From Runella sp. CRIBMP (GTDB taxonomy: Bacteria; Bacteroidota; Bacteroidia; Cytophagales; Spirosomataceae), in assembly GCF_009905605.1 (NCBI RefSeq), contig NZ_JAAAKZ010000016.1, positions 1 through 64,000 on the forward strand: DNA of 64,000 bases, read 5' to 3'. Each line of letters starts with the position of its first letter. The stretch's first letter is position 1. This document shows, in pieces, positions 12,939 to 21,997 of this stretch. Under the pieces are notes generated by a model. The model was not told the DNA's origin. It saw only the letters and a list, made by a program, of their open reading frames with translations, and did not search any database. The position numbers were made by a program, and so were the translations under genes.

Positions 12939-15900
12939 CTAATTACAGCCTCCTATTTGGGAGAGAAAGATTACCCCGTTGTCTGCCACAAAACCTGGGC
13001 TAAGCATGATGGCATTGCCCGCCTGATAAATTACGCTGGCGGGTGCCGTTAGTTTGTTGGTGGCCGTGATGGTTTGCGCGGCCTGTTTGGTGCCTGCGTT
13101 GGTGTTGATGTCGTCGGTAGGGCTCACCAGCGTCAGGGTGGCTGGAATTACAGACAGCGTTGCCACGTTTGAGTTCGTACTGCCTCCTGCTCCCGTAGCC
13201 ACACAGCGGTATTGGTTGCCATTAAGCCCAGTTACGTTGCTGATGTTGAGGGTTGTGGTTGTGACGTTGGTGTAAATTCCCGATGCAGCAACGTTTGCCC
13301 AATTATTGCCTCCGTTGGTACTTATTTGCCACTGATACGAGGAGGCATTGGCAGCGGCTACGGTAAACGAAGTTGCTACTCCAGCACATTTGTTTGCGCT
13401 ACTCGGGTGAACGCTGAAAACTGGGGCAGGGATGGTCACTACATACGTAAATGGAACTACGTAAAAACAGGAACCGCCACTCGGGGTAACTTTGGCGTAG
13501 AGGGTTTGTGAGCCCCCCGGCAACGCTCCCGAGGGCGTAAAGGTATTGGGAGAGGTAAACATCCCAGCCGAAGCGGTAGCATTGGGGTCGGTAAAAATGC
13601 CGTCAATGATGCCGTTGTACGTACCACCATAGCTAAAAATGGTGGTGTTGGTGGGGTTGTTATTGACAATCAACGAAGGATTGGTTGCGTTGATAATGGT
13701 GCCAGAAAAAGACCCTTTTATCAAAACACCGTTGTTGGTAAAGGTACCACTCGCCGATACGTTACCTCCCACAAAGGCATACCCCAAGTTGGTAAAATTT
13801 GCTCCTACGTCATTGTTTAACGCATTCAATACGTTTAATCTGCCGCAACTTTGATTGTTAAACGTGACGGAATTTCTCAGGCCAGTAGGTGAAGAGGTCA
13901 AGGTGATGAGCCCAGCATTGTTTACGGTGCCGCTCCTGTTGTAAATTCCTGTGCTTGTATTCGTGATGGAGGTTTCTCCCGTAGCAGTATTGGTAAATGT
14001 CGCATCAACCAGCATCCCAGAACTTCCTATAGCGGCTATCGAGCCCAAGGTTATTTTTCCCGCATTGGTAAATGTCCCTGATCTTACAAACAACCCAGAG
14101 CCGCTTGATCTGTCGAGCGTAATTTCTCCGCCCAAATTGTTGTTAAAAGTAGCATCATTTAAAAAGCCATTATTAGTCAATGCAGCATTGGCCCCTATGA
14201 TTATTTTTCCGTAGTTGTTAGTCGTTCCAGCACCATTGGCAAACCCACTATTGGTCGTTCGATCTATTCTTATTTCCCCAGTAGCTTGATTATTAAACGT
14301 GCTTGAATTACTCACTCCGCTACTTCCCGTACTTACGTTGAAGCCTACAATGATTTTGGCCACATTGTTAAACGTTCCCGTGTTATTATTTAAACCCGCC
14401 GAAGTGGCATTATCTATTCTCAATTCAGCGGCGGCATTGTTGTTAAAGGTGCCCTTATTTAACAAACCGTTGGTTCCTGAGCTGGTCGTAGTACCGATAC
14501 TGATTATCCCGTTGTTTTCGGTTGTACCGATGTTATGAAACGCCGCTACGATACTTGACACCGTTTTGGAGCCATTTACGGTAATGCTGCCGTTGGCGGC
14601 AACAGTCAACAAAGCTCCAGCCTGAACTTCTACCGACTTAGCCAACGCATTTATTGATGCCCCAATGATGGGGTCGTTGGTTGTATTGGGAATGACTACG
14701 TCATTGCCTACTGCGGGCACACTGGCTGGCGACCAATTACAGGCCTGACTCCAATCTGTCCCGAAAGTGCCAGTCCAAGTAAGCGTGCCAGTCGGCGTAT
14801 TTACGCCCGTTATTACCGTCAAAAGGGCGGCATTGGAATTGGCAGAGCCGCCAGTGTTTGTTGCTACGCACCGGTACTGATAGGTGTTTAAGCCTGCCGT
14901 ATTGCTGATATTCAGTGTGGTAGTAGTCACATTGGTATAGATAGCGTTGGCCGTGATGTTGGTCCAATTGGTACCGTTATCCGTGCTTACTTGCCACTGG
15001 TAAGAAGTAGCTTGATTTGCTGAAACCGTAAAAAATGCCGCCTCTGGCGAACATTTTGTGGCATTGGAAGGTTGAGCGGTAAAGGTTGGCAAAACCACAT
15101 ACACAAACGGGACAATGTAAAAACAGGCACCACCGCTGGGTGTGATTTTGGCATAAAGCGTTTGAGAACCGATGGGCAAGCCTGCATCTGGCACAAAAGA
15201 ATTTAGAGGTGTGAATGTACCCGCCAAATTTGTTGCTGCTGCATCAGTATAAATGCCATTGATGGTACCGTTGTAGGAAGCGCCTCCATATGTAAAAATA
15301 GGCGTGGGACTATCTTTAACAATGATTGCCGACGTACTCGTGTTTGAAATATTGGTTGTCCCCGCAACGGTTCCGTATTTCAGTATTCCTGTATTACTAA
15401 ACGTTGAGGTTGTGTATATTTCGTTGATTACATGGATAAAACCCGCATTAGTGGTAGGTCCAGCATTGGTATAATTCCCCGCATTTACGACTATTTTACC
15501 GCAGGCATTGTTGGTCAATGATTTACCACTCGCAACCGTAATCCCTCCAGTGTTTATATTTACAATGCCATTGTTTATGAAAGAATAGAATCCACTTATG
15601 GAGCTACAGTTGCTGTTGATAGTGCCATTATTTGTTATCCCGATTCTATTGGTAGATACTCCAATGGAAGTAAACCCATTACCGTTGATGACATTCAACA
15701 CCCCTCCGCTGTTGTTAGTTACATTAAACGTTCCTCCACCATTTGAAAAAGGAGCTCCATCCGAATTAACAGTGAGCGTTCCGCTGTTGTTTACTGCAGA
15801 ACCCGTTTGTGAATAAATCCCTCCTGATGCAAAGGGTAAACCTCCAGGGCGTTGAATATCCGTCGTACCGTTGTTGGTAAAGGTGGCAGCAACAAGCCTC

Positions 15901-17552
15901 ATTCCATCGTTAGTGTTGCCCCTCACGTTCAAAACCCCTCCGCTGTTCACCGTTAATACAGCTCCCGTACTTAGGGTGATGTAGCCTGTATTGGCCGTGG
16001 TCCCTGAGGCTACCACGGGGTCATTCGCAACGTTATTGATAAGCACTTCATTGTCAACCGTGGGCACACTACCTGGCGACCAGTTGCAGGGCGTATTCCA
16101 ATCGGTACTGACCGCTCCCGTCCAGGTAATTGTCCCCGTCGAAGGCGGAGTAGTGGCTGGATTGAGGGTGATAGAGGCCGAGTTTGAGTTGGTGGTTCCA
16201 CCAGCACCCGTGGCCACGCACCGATAGATAGTGCTGCCCAACCCAGTTGAGCTGCTGATATTCAGCGTCACGGTCGTTACATTCGCGTACGTTGCATTAT
16301 TAGAAAGATTGCTCCAGTTGCTGCCGTTGTTGGTACTGATTTGCCATTGATACGAAACGGCATCGGTAGCAGCCACCGTAAACGAGGTAGGAGACCCGCT
16401 GCATACCGCAACGTTGCTCGGCTGGGTAGTAAAAAAAGGAGGTGGCGTATAGTCAAACGTAAAAGGGACGATGTATTGGCAGGCGCCTCCCGAAGGCGTG
16501 ATTTGGGCATAAAGTGTTTGGGAACCCAGCGGCAGGGTATTATCCCCTACAAAGGTATTAGGGGCTGTAAACGTTCCAGCCGAAGTGGCGGCTGCTGGAT
16601 CTTTAAAAATCCCATTGATGATTCCGTTGAAAGTGCCGCCGTAGGTAAAAATAGGCGTGGGCGTATCATTCACTCTTACCGAAGCGTTGCCCGAATTGGG
16701 GATCGTTCCCGACGCAGACTTCACCACTCCCGTATTGGTTGCTGTGCCATTGTTGGATAATGACCCCGTAACGTGTAAAAAACCTGCGTTGGAGAGGGAA
16801 CTGCCCGACTGGTTGAAGAAAGCGCCAGTTACTTTGAACTTCCCACATGCCGAATTAGTAAAAACTGCTAAATTATAGAGTTCTATTGAACCAGTAATAT
16901 CCATTGTTCCTGCATTCGTAATTGAGCCAGGCTGGGCAAAAATCCCCGAATTAGTACCCGTTCCCGCAAAAGTCGCTCCTGCGGCGTTGGTAAAACTCGT
17001 ACCCGAACCACTCATGCGCATCACGTCACGCCCGTTTGAGGTAATATTTCCGCCCGATTGATTAGTAAACGTACTTCCTGCAATGTTGAGGGCCACATTC
17101 TCTCCTCCGTTGAGGGTCAATACCCCACTATTGGTTACCGTTCCGCTGGTGGTCAAAGACATCGCTTCCAGACCAGAAGCAAAAGGGGCAGTGTTGGTAA
17201 CCGAAAGGGTACCGTTGTTAGTCAGCGTGCCCCTTATTACACTGACCGCATCGCCCCCGTTCGTAGAAACCGTCAATGTTGCGCCGTTGTTGATGGTCAA
17301 CGAACTACCTACTACATCAATATTGATGGATTTGGCCACGGCATTTCCCGAAGCAATGATGGGGTCCGGACTGGCAAGAGTGATAAACACGTTGTCGGTT
17401 GCCGTAGGAACACCAGCCGTTGCACCAGCGGAGGGAGTCCAGTTGGCGGCGTTGTACCAATCAGTACTTACGGAGCCATTCCATGTTTTGATTTGGGCGC
17501 AAAGTTGTTGACTCGTGAGCAAAGTCACGACGAAGTAAAAGAGTTTTTTCAT
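12939..17552 (-). CDS. Exported repeat protein with Ig-like modules and 3-coathanger C-terminus
   Basis: 1537 aa. A signal peptide (residues 1-20, ending CAQ) is followed by three similar modules. Each opens with a TW-x-G...DW...NW...VP motif, continues with N/T-rich 'TNNGTL' repeats typical of beta-helix or beta-solenoid folds, contains a '[17 protein letters not shown]' segment and an '[21 protein letters not shown]' segment, and closes with an Ig-like domain (SYQWQ...YRCVATGAGG). The C-terminus (about 1465-1537) resembles the 3-coathanger stack family and ends Gly-Cys-Asn, fitting its Gly-Cys-x-COOH form. It is inferred to be a secreted or surface-anchored adhesin. First gene of a probable three-gene unit with the LytTR gene and the giant gene. 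The leader and first codons resemble those of the giant gene. Confidence 0.9.
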   Translation of the reverse strand: MKKLFYFVVTLLTSQQLCAQIKTWNGSVSTDWYNAANWTPSAGATAGVPTATDNVFITLASPDPIIASGNAVAKSINIDVVGSSLTINNGATLTVSTNGGDAVSVIRGTLTNNGTLSVTNTAPFASGLEAMSLTTSGTVTNSGVLTLNGGENVALNIAGSTFTNQSGGNITSNGRDVMRMSGSGTSFTNAAGATFAGTGTNSGIFAQPGSITNAGTMDITGSIELYNLAVFTNSACGKFKVTGAFFNQSGSSLSNAGFLHVTGSLSNNGTATNTGVVKSASGTIPNSGNASVRVNDTPTPIFTYGGTFNGIINGIFKDPAAATSAGTFTAPNTFVGDNTLPLGSQTLYAQITPSGGACQYIVPFTFDYTPPPFFTTQPSNVAVCSGSPTSFTVAATDAVSYQWQISTNNGSNWSNLSNNATYANVTTVTLNISSSTGLGSTIYRCVATGAGGTTNSNSASITLNPATTPPSTGTITWTGAVSTDWNTPCNWSPGSVPTVDNEVLINNVANDPVVASGTTANTGYITLSTGAVLTVNSGGVLNVRGNTNDGMRLVAATFTNNGTTDIQRPGGLPFASGGIYSQTGSAVNNSGTLTVNSDGAPFSNGGGTFNVTNNSGGVLNVINGNGFTSIGVSTNRIGITNNGTINSNCSSISGFYSFINNGIVNINTGGITVASGKSLTNNACGKIVVNAGNYTNAGPTTNAGFIHVINEIYTTSTFSNTGILKYGTVAGTTNISNTSTSAIIVKDSPTPIFTYGGASYNGTINGIYTDAAATNLAGTFTPLNSFVPDAGLPIGSQTLYAKITPSGGACFYIVPFVYVVLPTFTAQPSNATKCSPEAAFFTVSANQATSYQWQVSTDNGTNWTNITANAIYTNVTTTTLNISNTAGLNTYQYRCVATNTGGSANSNAALLTVITGVNTPTGTLTWTGTFGTDWSQACNWSPASVPAVGNDVVIPNTTNDPIIGASINALAKSVEVQAGALLTVAANGSITVNGSKTVSSIVAAFHNIGTTENNGIISIGTTTSSGTNGLLNKGTFNNNAAAELRIDNATSAGLNNNTGTFNNVAKIIVGFNVSTGSSGVSNSSTFNNQATGEIRIDRTTNSGFANGAGTTNNYGKIIIGANAALTNNGFLNDATFNNNLGGEITLDRSSGSGLFVRSGTFTNAGKITLGSIAAIGSSGMLVDATFTNTATGETSITNTSTGIYNRSGTVNNAGLITLTSSPTGLRNSVTFNNQSCGRLNVLNALNNDVGANFTNLGYAFVGGNVSASGTFTNNGVLIKGSFSGTIINATNPSLIVNNNPTNTTIFSYGGTYNGIIDGIFTDPNATASAGMFTSPNTFTPSGALPGGSQTLYAKVTPSGGSCFYVVPFTYVVTIPAPVFSVHPSSANKCAGVATSFTVAAANASSYQWQISTNGGNNWANVAASGIYTNVTTTTLNISNVTGLNGNQYRCVATGAGGSTNSNVATLSVIPATLTLVSPTDDINTNAGTKQAAQTITATNKLTAPASVIYQAGNAIMLSPGFVADNGVIFLSQIGGCN

Positions 17553-17702
17553 TTAGTAGAAAGAAAATGCTAAGGGTGATATAGGATCATTAACTTCGGG
17601 AAAAAACTGAAAAGCGGGGTTTGAGATTAGGCCATAATATCGCCCCCCGACTTTCCCTCTTTCTACCACGAAAGGTTGTTAATAGGCTCCGAAAAGGTGC
17701 AC

Positions 17703-18665
17703 CTAGGGTACATTGACATTATTCTTGATTTTAGGGACTGTTTTAAGGTAGGCGAAAATGGCCTTGACTTCGTAGTCAGTTAGGGTAATGTGAGGCTGCA
17801 TGGGGTAGCGCAGAATGCCCCCGTCAGGTTTTTTGCAAAATCTAACGGCGTGCACAAACTGCTCCTCGTTGTATTTTTTGGCGATACCCGTCTCTTCATC
17901 AAAGGTCAAATTGGCGGTAGGAATAATTTTACCTTCCAAATCGGGCATTTTGATACCCCCTCCGTAGAAGCCAAACGATTTTTCGGGATGAAGCGGGTCT
18001 GCCTTGGCCAAATCGCCCGAATGGCAGGCGTAACACGCAATGAGGTCGTTGGCGATATACTTCCCAAACGCCACCTTATCGGTAGAATCAGGCACCAAAA
18101 TCGGTTCTGTCACTGGCTCAATGGGTTTCATTACGGTATGGGTCAGTACTTTAAGCAACAAACTGGGCTCCTGCTCATGCCCCTCCCCTTTGGTAGCTTG
18201 CACAGGAAAGCGGTCTGAATGCAAGTAGGCAATGATTGACTTCAAGTCTTCGTCGGCCATGCGCGGAAACTTGGGCATAATGGGTGCGTACTGCCCGTTG
18301 CGTTTGATTCCCGTTTTGAGAAAATACATGATTTCTCCATCGGTCCAGCTCCCAATACCATCTTCGCCATCCTGAGTGATGTTGAGCGAATAAGCCTTAC
18401 CAAACTCCGCTGGCAAATCAGCAATGTGCTTACCTACCAGTCGGTTATCTTGGTTGGCGTGGCAGGCATTGCACATCACTAGGGCTATTTTCTCGCCACG
18501 TGCCACCCGCTCGGGGGTGATTTCTACGTTGATATTTTTGATATTTTCGGGTATATTGACTTCGTAAGAAGGTACACCTCGGAAGTTGACAAACAGCAAG
18601 ACAAGGCCAACGACGGCCACCAAAACGCCCACTGCTTTGAGTAGAAGAGTTACAATTTTTTTCAT
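17703..18665 (-). CDS. Membrane-anchored diheme cytochrome c
   Basis: 320 aa. An N-terminal hydrophobic segment (about 4-26) would anchor it in the inner membrane with the rest periplasmic. Two c-type heme motifs are visible, CNACH at 65-69 and CYACH at 211-215, each in a cytochrome c-like domain. Met130/Met136 and the Met in RYPMQPH near the C-terminus are candidate axial ligands. The electron partners are unknown. It is followed 150 bp downstream by the 1537-aa repeat protein, but no terminator is obvious between them, so co-transcription cannot be ruled out. The start ATG at 18665 is well supported by the anchor segment that follows it. Confidence 0.9.
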   Translation of the reverse strand: MKKIVTLLLKAVGVLVAVVGLVLLFVNFRGVPSYEVNIPENIKNINVEITPERVARGEKIALVMCNACHANQDNRLVGKHIADLPAEFGKAYSLNITQDGEDGIGSWTDGEIMYFLKTGIKRNGQYAPIMPKFPRMADEDLKSIIAYLHSDRFPVQATKGEGHEQEPSLLLKVLTHTVMKPIEPVTEPILVPDSTDKVAFGKYIANDLIACYACHSGDLAKADPLHPEKSFGFYGGGIKMPDLEGKIIPTANLTFDEETGIAKKYNEEQFVHAVRFCKKPDGGILRYPMQPHITLTDYEVKAIFAYLKTVPKIKNNVNVP

Positions 18666-18864
18666 GTTTTGTCGTAATTGAACGCATGGTCTACTGCATC
18701 GTCAGGCGATTTCGGCTCGCCATAATGAAGAGCGACTCAATACGTAGTCTTCATAAATTGAGTATGGTTCTAAAAATGGTCTAGGAAAACACGTCACTCT
18801 TTGGGTGAGTGAGCGAGACAAAATTGGCCGATTTTGCCCGCCAAGTGTTAGCACAAACTGGACT

Positions 18865-18946
18865 TTCTCTTCCTCATTCTGAACCCCCCAAAAAAAGACA
18901 GAGAGACTCTCAAAACAGAAATTGATTTCTCTTCCTCATTTTGAAC
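18865..18946. repeat. 20-bp direct repeat, 62 bp apart
   Basis: TTCTCTTCCTCATTCTGAAC at 18865-18884 recurs at 18927-18946 with one change (C to T). The copies are in the gap upstream of the cytochrome gene. Function unknown; an operator or the remains of a duplicated segment are both possible. Confidence 0.6.
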
Positions 18947-18967
18947 TTTCTTTTACTCGTTTTGGAC

Positions 18968-19000
18968 AAAAAGCCTTTATTTGAAGAATTAAGGCTTTTT
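18968..19000. terminator. Hairpin with T-run, probable terminator
   Basis: AAAAAGCCTT (18968-18977) pairs with AAGGCTTTTT (18991-19000) around a 13-base loop, with T continuing on the plus side and A-run on the other side, so it could work in both directions. Confidence 0.55.
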
Positions 19001-19084
19001 TTAGTACTGGAAGGGCAACATTTAAGCCTTGGTTTGAGCGCTTAAGTAGGTCTACAAAAAACGATTTAAACGCACATTTTCAAT

Positions 19085-19122
19085 AAAAAGGGTTGTCTCA
19101 AAAGTCTGAGACAACCCTTTTT
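19085..19122 (-). terminator. Strong intrinsic terminator after the kinase gene
   Basis: A perfect 16-bp stem (19085-19100 with 19107-19122) with a six-base loop and T-run ends. It lies 42 bp beyond the stop of the gene ending at 19164 and is symmetrical, so it may stop transcription from both sides. Confidence 0.9.
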
Positions 19123-19163
19123 ATGCTTCCTAATTTTCCAGTTTTCGCTACACAATGGCATTT

Positions 19164-21977
19164 TTAATGCCACTCCGAAGGCGCTTTCCCAAACCTTTCT
19201 TGGAATACTTTGGAGAAATACGGCAGGCTTTCAAAACCTACTTGGTAGGCAATGTCGGATACCGTTCCTGCTCGACTGCGCAGCAAATCTGCCGCTTTTT
19301 CCAGGCGATAATTTCGCACAAACACCGTCACGGTTTGGCCCGTCAAGGCTTTTAGTTTACGCCTTAGCTGCACCGAGGTCATTCTCATGGCCTCGGCAAA
19401 AGTCTCTACATCAAAACTGCTGTCGGCGCTATTACTTTCTACTACTCCTAGCGCTTTTTCTAAAAATACATCATCCATCGATGGCTCTTTTTCGGCAACG
19501 GGCAGCGGGTTAGTTAACACTCCGTTTTGGCTGTATTTTTGTTGCAAGACCCGCCGTTGTTGCAGCAAGTTTTGCACCCGTATTTGGAGTTCATTTGAGC
19601 TAAACGGTTTGGCCAGATAATCATCGGCCCCGAGTGCTAATCCTTCCAGACGGTCTTCGAGCGTTGCTTTGGCGGTCAGCATTACCACCGGAATATGATT
19701 GGTACGCGGGTCTGTTTTTAGCGCTTGACAAAACCCGAAACCATTGAGGCGCGGCATCATCAAATCACAAATCACAATATCGGGCACCAACTCAAAAGCT
19801 ATTCTTAATCCCTCTTCTCCATCCTGCGCTTCTTCTACCTGATAGCGCTCGCCAAAAATACCGCGCACGTATTGGCGTAAGTCAGGGTTATCTTCCACAA
19901 TCAACAAAATGGGTAAATCAAGCCCAACCTGCCCCATAACCACACCCTCCAATACGGAAGAATCGGTTGGGTATTCAATGGCTTCTTCAAAAATGGTCGT
20001 TTTTGCAACCGCTCCGACAAAGTCATTTTTGTTTAAAGATTGTTGTCCCCAAGTAGCGGCATCGCAGGGCAATGTTACCACAAAGGTGCTCCCTATCCCC
20101 AATTCACTTTTCACCTCAATTCGGCCACGCAAAACATGCACCAATTCTTTCACCAGCGCCAAACCAATGCCTGTTCCTTCAAAATTTCGATTACTACCTT
20201 GGTCGGCCTGATAAAATCGGTCAAAAATGACGGGAAGGCGTTCGGCCGCAATTCCGATGCCGCTGTCCTTGATTTTAATGATACAGTCGTGTTCGGTATA
20301 ATCTACCCGCACTTCGATTCGACCCTTTTCGGGGGTAAACTTAAAAGCATTTGAAAGCAGATTGGTGACGATTTTTTCGAGTTTATCGGCGTCAAAATAG
20401 TCGATTCGGGTAGGCTGACTTTGTTCGTATTGAAAAACGATGCCTTTACTCTGCGCCAACGACTCAAACGAAGCGAGCAGCTGCCGCAAAAACCGCGACA
20501 AATCAGCCCGTTGTATCTCTACCGTCATTTTGCCTGCTTCTAATTTGCTCAAATCAAGCAATTGGTTAATCAAAGCCAACAGTCGCTCGGCATTTTGCTG
20601 CATGATGCGAAATATTTCACGCTTAGGAAACTCCCTTTGCAGGTCGTTCAGCGGCGACAAAATGAGCGTCAGCGGGGTACGAAACTCATGAGAAATATTG
20701 GCAAAAAAAGTGGTTTTGAGGGTATCAAGCTCTTTGAGACGGGCCGACTGTTCGAGGTTAAACGTTAATTGTTGTTCTGCTAGGCGTTTATTTTGTTCGG
20801 TATTTCTAAAGATTCTTCCCAAAAAAATAACGAAAACGAAAATTTCTCCCAAAAATAAAAGGTAGGCAATTGAATACAGCGGCTCGTATTCAATCCATCC
20901 TAAAAGCCTGATGTAGAGCAAAGCATAGCTGAGTAAACCCAAAATAAAAGGGATAGCATAGTATTTTTCGACTGTGATTTTATTGGCTATGCTATATAGA
21001 TATATAGTCGAGAAATAGAACGCCGAAACGATAATGCTATAGACACCTAGCTTAAGCCAATACCATTGATAATCAATAAAAATGGCGATACTCTCAAAGA
21101 TTGTTGCAAGGATAATTAGGGTGGTAAAAATGTTGTGAATTTTGGGGAGCCTTCCACGAATTTGTGTAAAGTAAACAAAGATACCAGCCCCGATGGTCAC
21201 CGAATTGTAGAAAAGAAAATCTATTTTCTTTGCCAAGTCGGGGTCGTCCGTAAACCACGGCCCTGCGATGTTCAAATAGCCCCAAAATGCGAAAGTCTTG
21301 ATGACTGTATGCAGAGAATAAAGTCGAAAAGGTAAGTCTTTGATGACGAATAGACTCAGCGAAACCACCAAAAAAAGGCGAAAAATAACCAAGCCATTAA
21401 AAAAACTCTGACCCGCGTAATCATCCAATCTGGATTTATAATAAGACTCCTCGGAGTGTATTCTCAAATTACCATAATGCCCGCGCTTGCTGGTGAGCTT
21501 GATATAGACCGTTTTGGTTTGTTGCGGGCCTAGCTCAAAAGCAAATTTGGGTTCTTGGTCAATCATTTTTCGCTCTTTTTCACGGGTCAGAATTTTTTGT
21601 TGCTTGTGCAAGAAACGCTGGTTTGTACTATCTGAGATATAAAAATCAAGCTGCTCAACCAAGGGATTCCCCCACACCAAAAACCAGTTTTTGGTGTGAG
21701 AATTGGTGTTTTTAAGTTTAAATCTTACCCAAAAAGCATCGTTGGTATAAGGGAAAATAAAGTGGTCTTTGGTAGACTTCTGGTAGTTTTTGGTGATTGC
21801 TTGCGCTAAACTCAGCCGTGCAGAGGAGTCTTTAAAAACCTCTATGGAAGGTGTAATATTGATAGGCAACTTTTGGTCAGATGATAAGATAATCTCTTGC
21901 GGGTAGCCTTCGTAGGTAATAAAACAAAAGAGCGCAAAAAGAATTATCCTTGACCACTTGTACTTATTCATAATCAT
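19164..21977 (-). CDS. Hybrid histidine kinase/response regulator with 7TMR-DISM sensor and AraC HTH
   Basis: About 937 aa from ATG 21977. The open frame extends to a GTG at 22007, but the ATGs at 21977 or 21971 put a normal signal peptide first and I prefer them. Using numbering from 22007: a periplasmic 7TMR-DISM-extracellular-type domain (about 40-200), seven membrane segments (about 203-400), HisKA with phospho-accepting His440 (ISHEFRTPL), HATPase (N-box near 549-553, DSGIGI, GTGIGLAL), a receiver with Asp748 and Lys800, and a C-terminal AraC-type HTH (about 850-947). One protein thus senses, phosphorylates itself and binds DNA. It directly follows a paralogue (20 bp) and ends at a strong terminator. 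Targets and ligand are not visible; nearby surface-protein genes are possible targets. Confidence 0.93.
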   Translation of the reverse strand: MIMNKYKWSRIILFALFCFITYEGYPQEIILSSDQKLPINITPSIEVFKDSSARLSLAQAITKNYQKSTKDHFIFPYTNDAFWVRFKLKNTNSHTKNWFLVWGNPLVEQLDFYISDSTNQRFLHKQQKILTREKERKMIDQEPKFAFELGPQQTKTVYIKLTSKRGHYGNLRIHSEESYYKSRLDDYAGQSFFNGLVIFRLFLVVSLSLFVIKDLPFRLYSLHTVIKTFAFWGYLNIAGPWFTDDPDLAKKIDFLFYNSVTIGAGIFVYFTQIRGRLPKIHNIFTTLIILATIFESIAIFIDYQWYWLKLGVYSIIVSAFYFSTIYLYSIANKITVEKYYAIPFILGLLSYALLYIRLLGWIEYEPLYSIAYLLFLGEIFVFVIFLGRIFRNTEQNKRLAEQQLTFNLEQSARLKELDTLKTTFFANISHEFRTPLTLILSPLNDLQREFPKREIFRIMQQNAERLLALINQLLDLSKLEAGKMTVEIQRADLSRFLRQLLASFESLAQSKGIVFQYEQSQPTRIDYFDADKLEKIVTNLLSNAFKFTPEKGRIEVRVDYTEHDCIIKIKDSGIGIAAERLPVIFDRFYQADQGSNRNFEGTGIGLALVKELVHVLRGRIEVKSELGIGSTFVVTLPCDAATWGQQSLNKNDFVGAVAKTTIFEEAIEYPTDSSVLEGVVMGQVGLDLPILLIVEDNPDLRQYVRGIFGERYQVEEAQDGEEGLRIAFELVPDIVICDLMMPRLNGFGFCQALKTDPRTNHIPVVMLTAKATLEDRLEGLALGADDYLAKPFSSNELQIRVQNLLQQRRVLQQKYSQNGVLTNPLPVAEKEPSMDDVFLEKALGVVESNSADSSFDVETFAEAMRMTSVQLRRKLKALTGQTVTVFVRNYRLEKAADLLRSRAGTVSDIAYQVGFESLPYFSKVFQERFGKAPSEWH

Positions 21978-21997
21978 TTTGTTTTCAATCGCCTTCT

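Larger units (their letters stand above)
18666..19163. other. Non-coding gap between the cytochrome and regulator genes
   Basis: About 500 bp without a convincing gene. It contains two hairpins with T-runs (18968-19000 and 19085-19122) and a 20-bp direct repeat (18865 and 18927). No TAnnTTTG promoter match for the cytochrome gene was found on the minus strand. Confidence 0.7.

Noticed and set aside
17669-17698. CGAAAGGTT / CGAAAAGGT with 21-bp spacing upstream of the 1537-aa gene
   Set aside because: Only 7 of 9 positions match and the motif differs from TATGTTCCA; could be chance.
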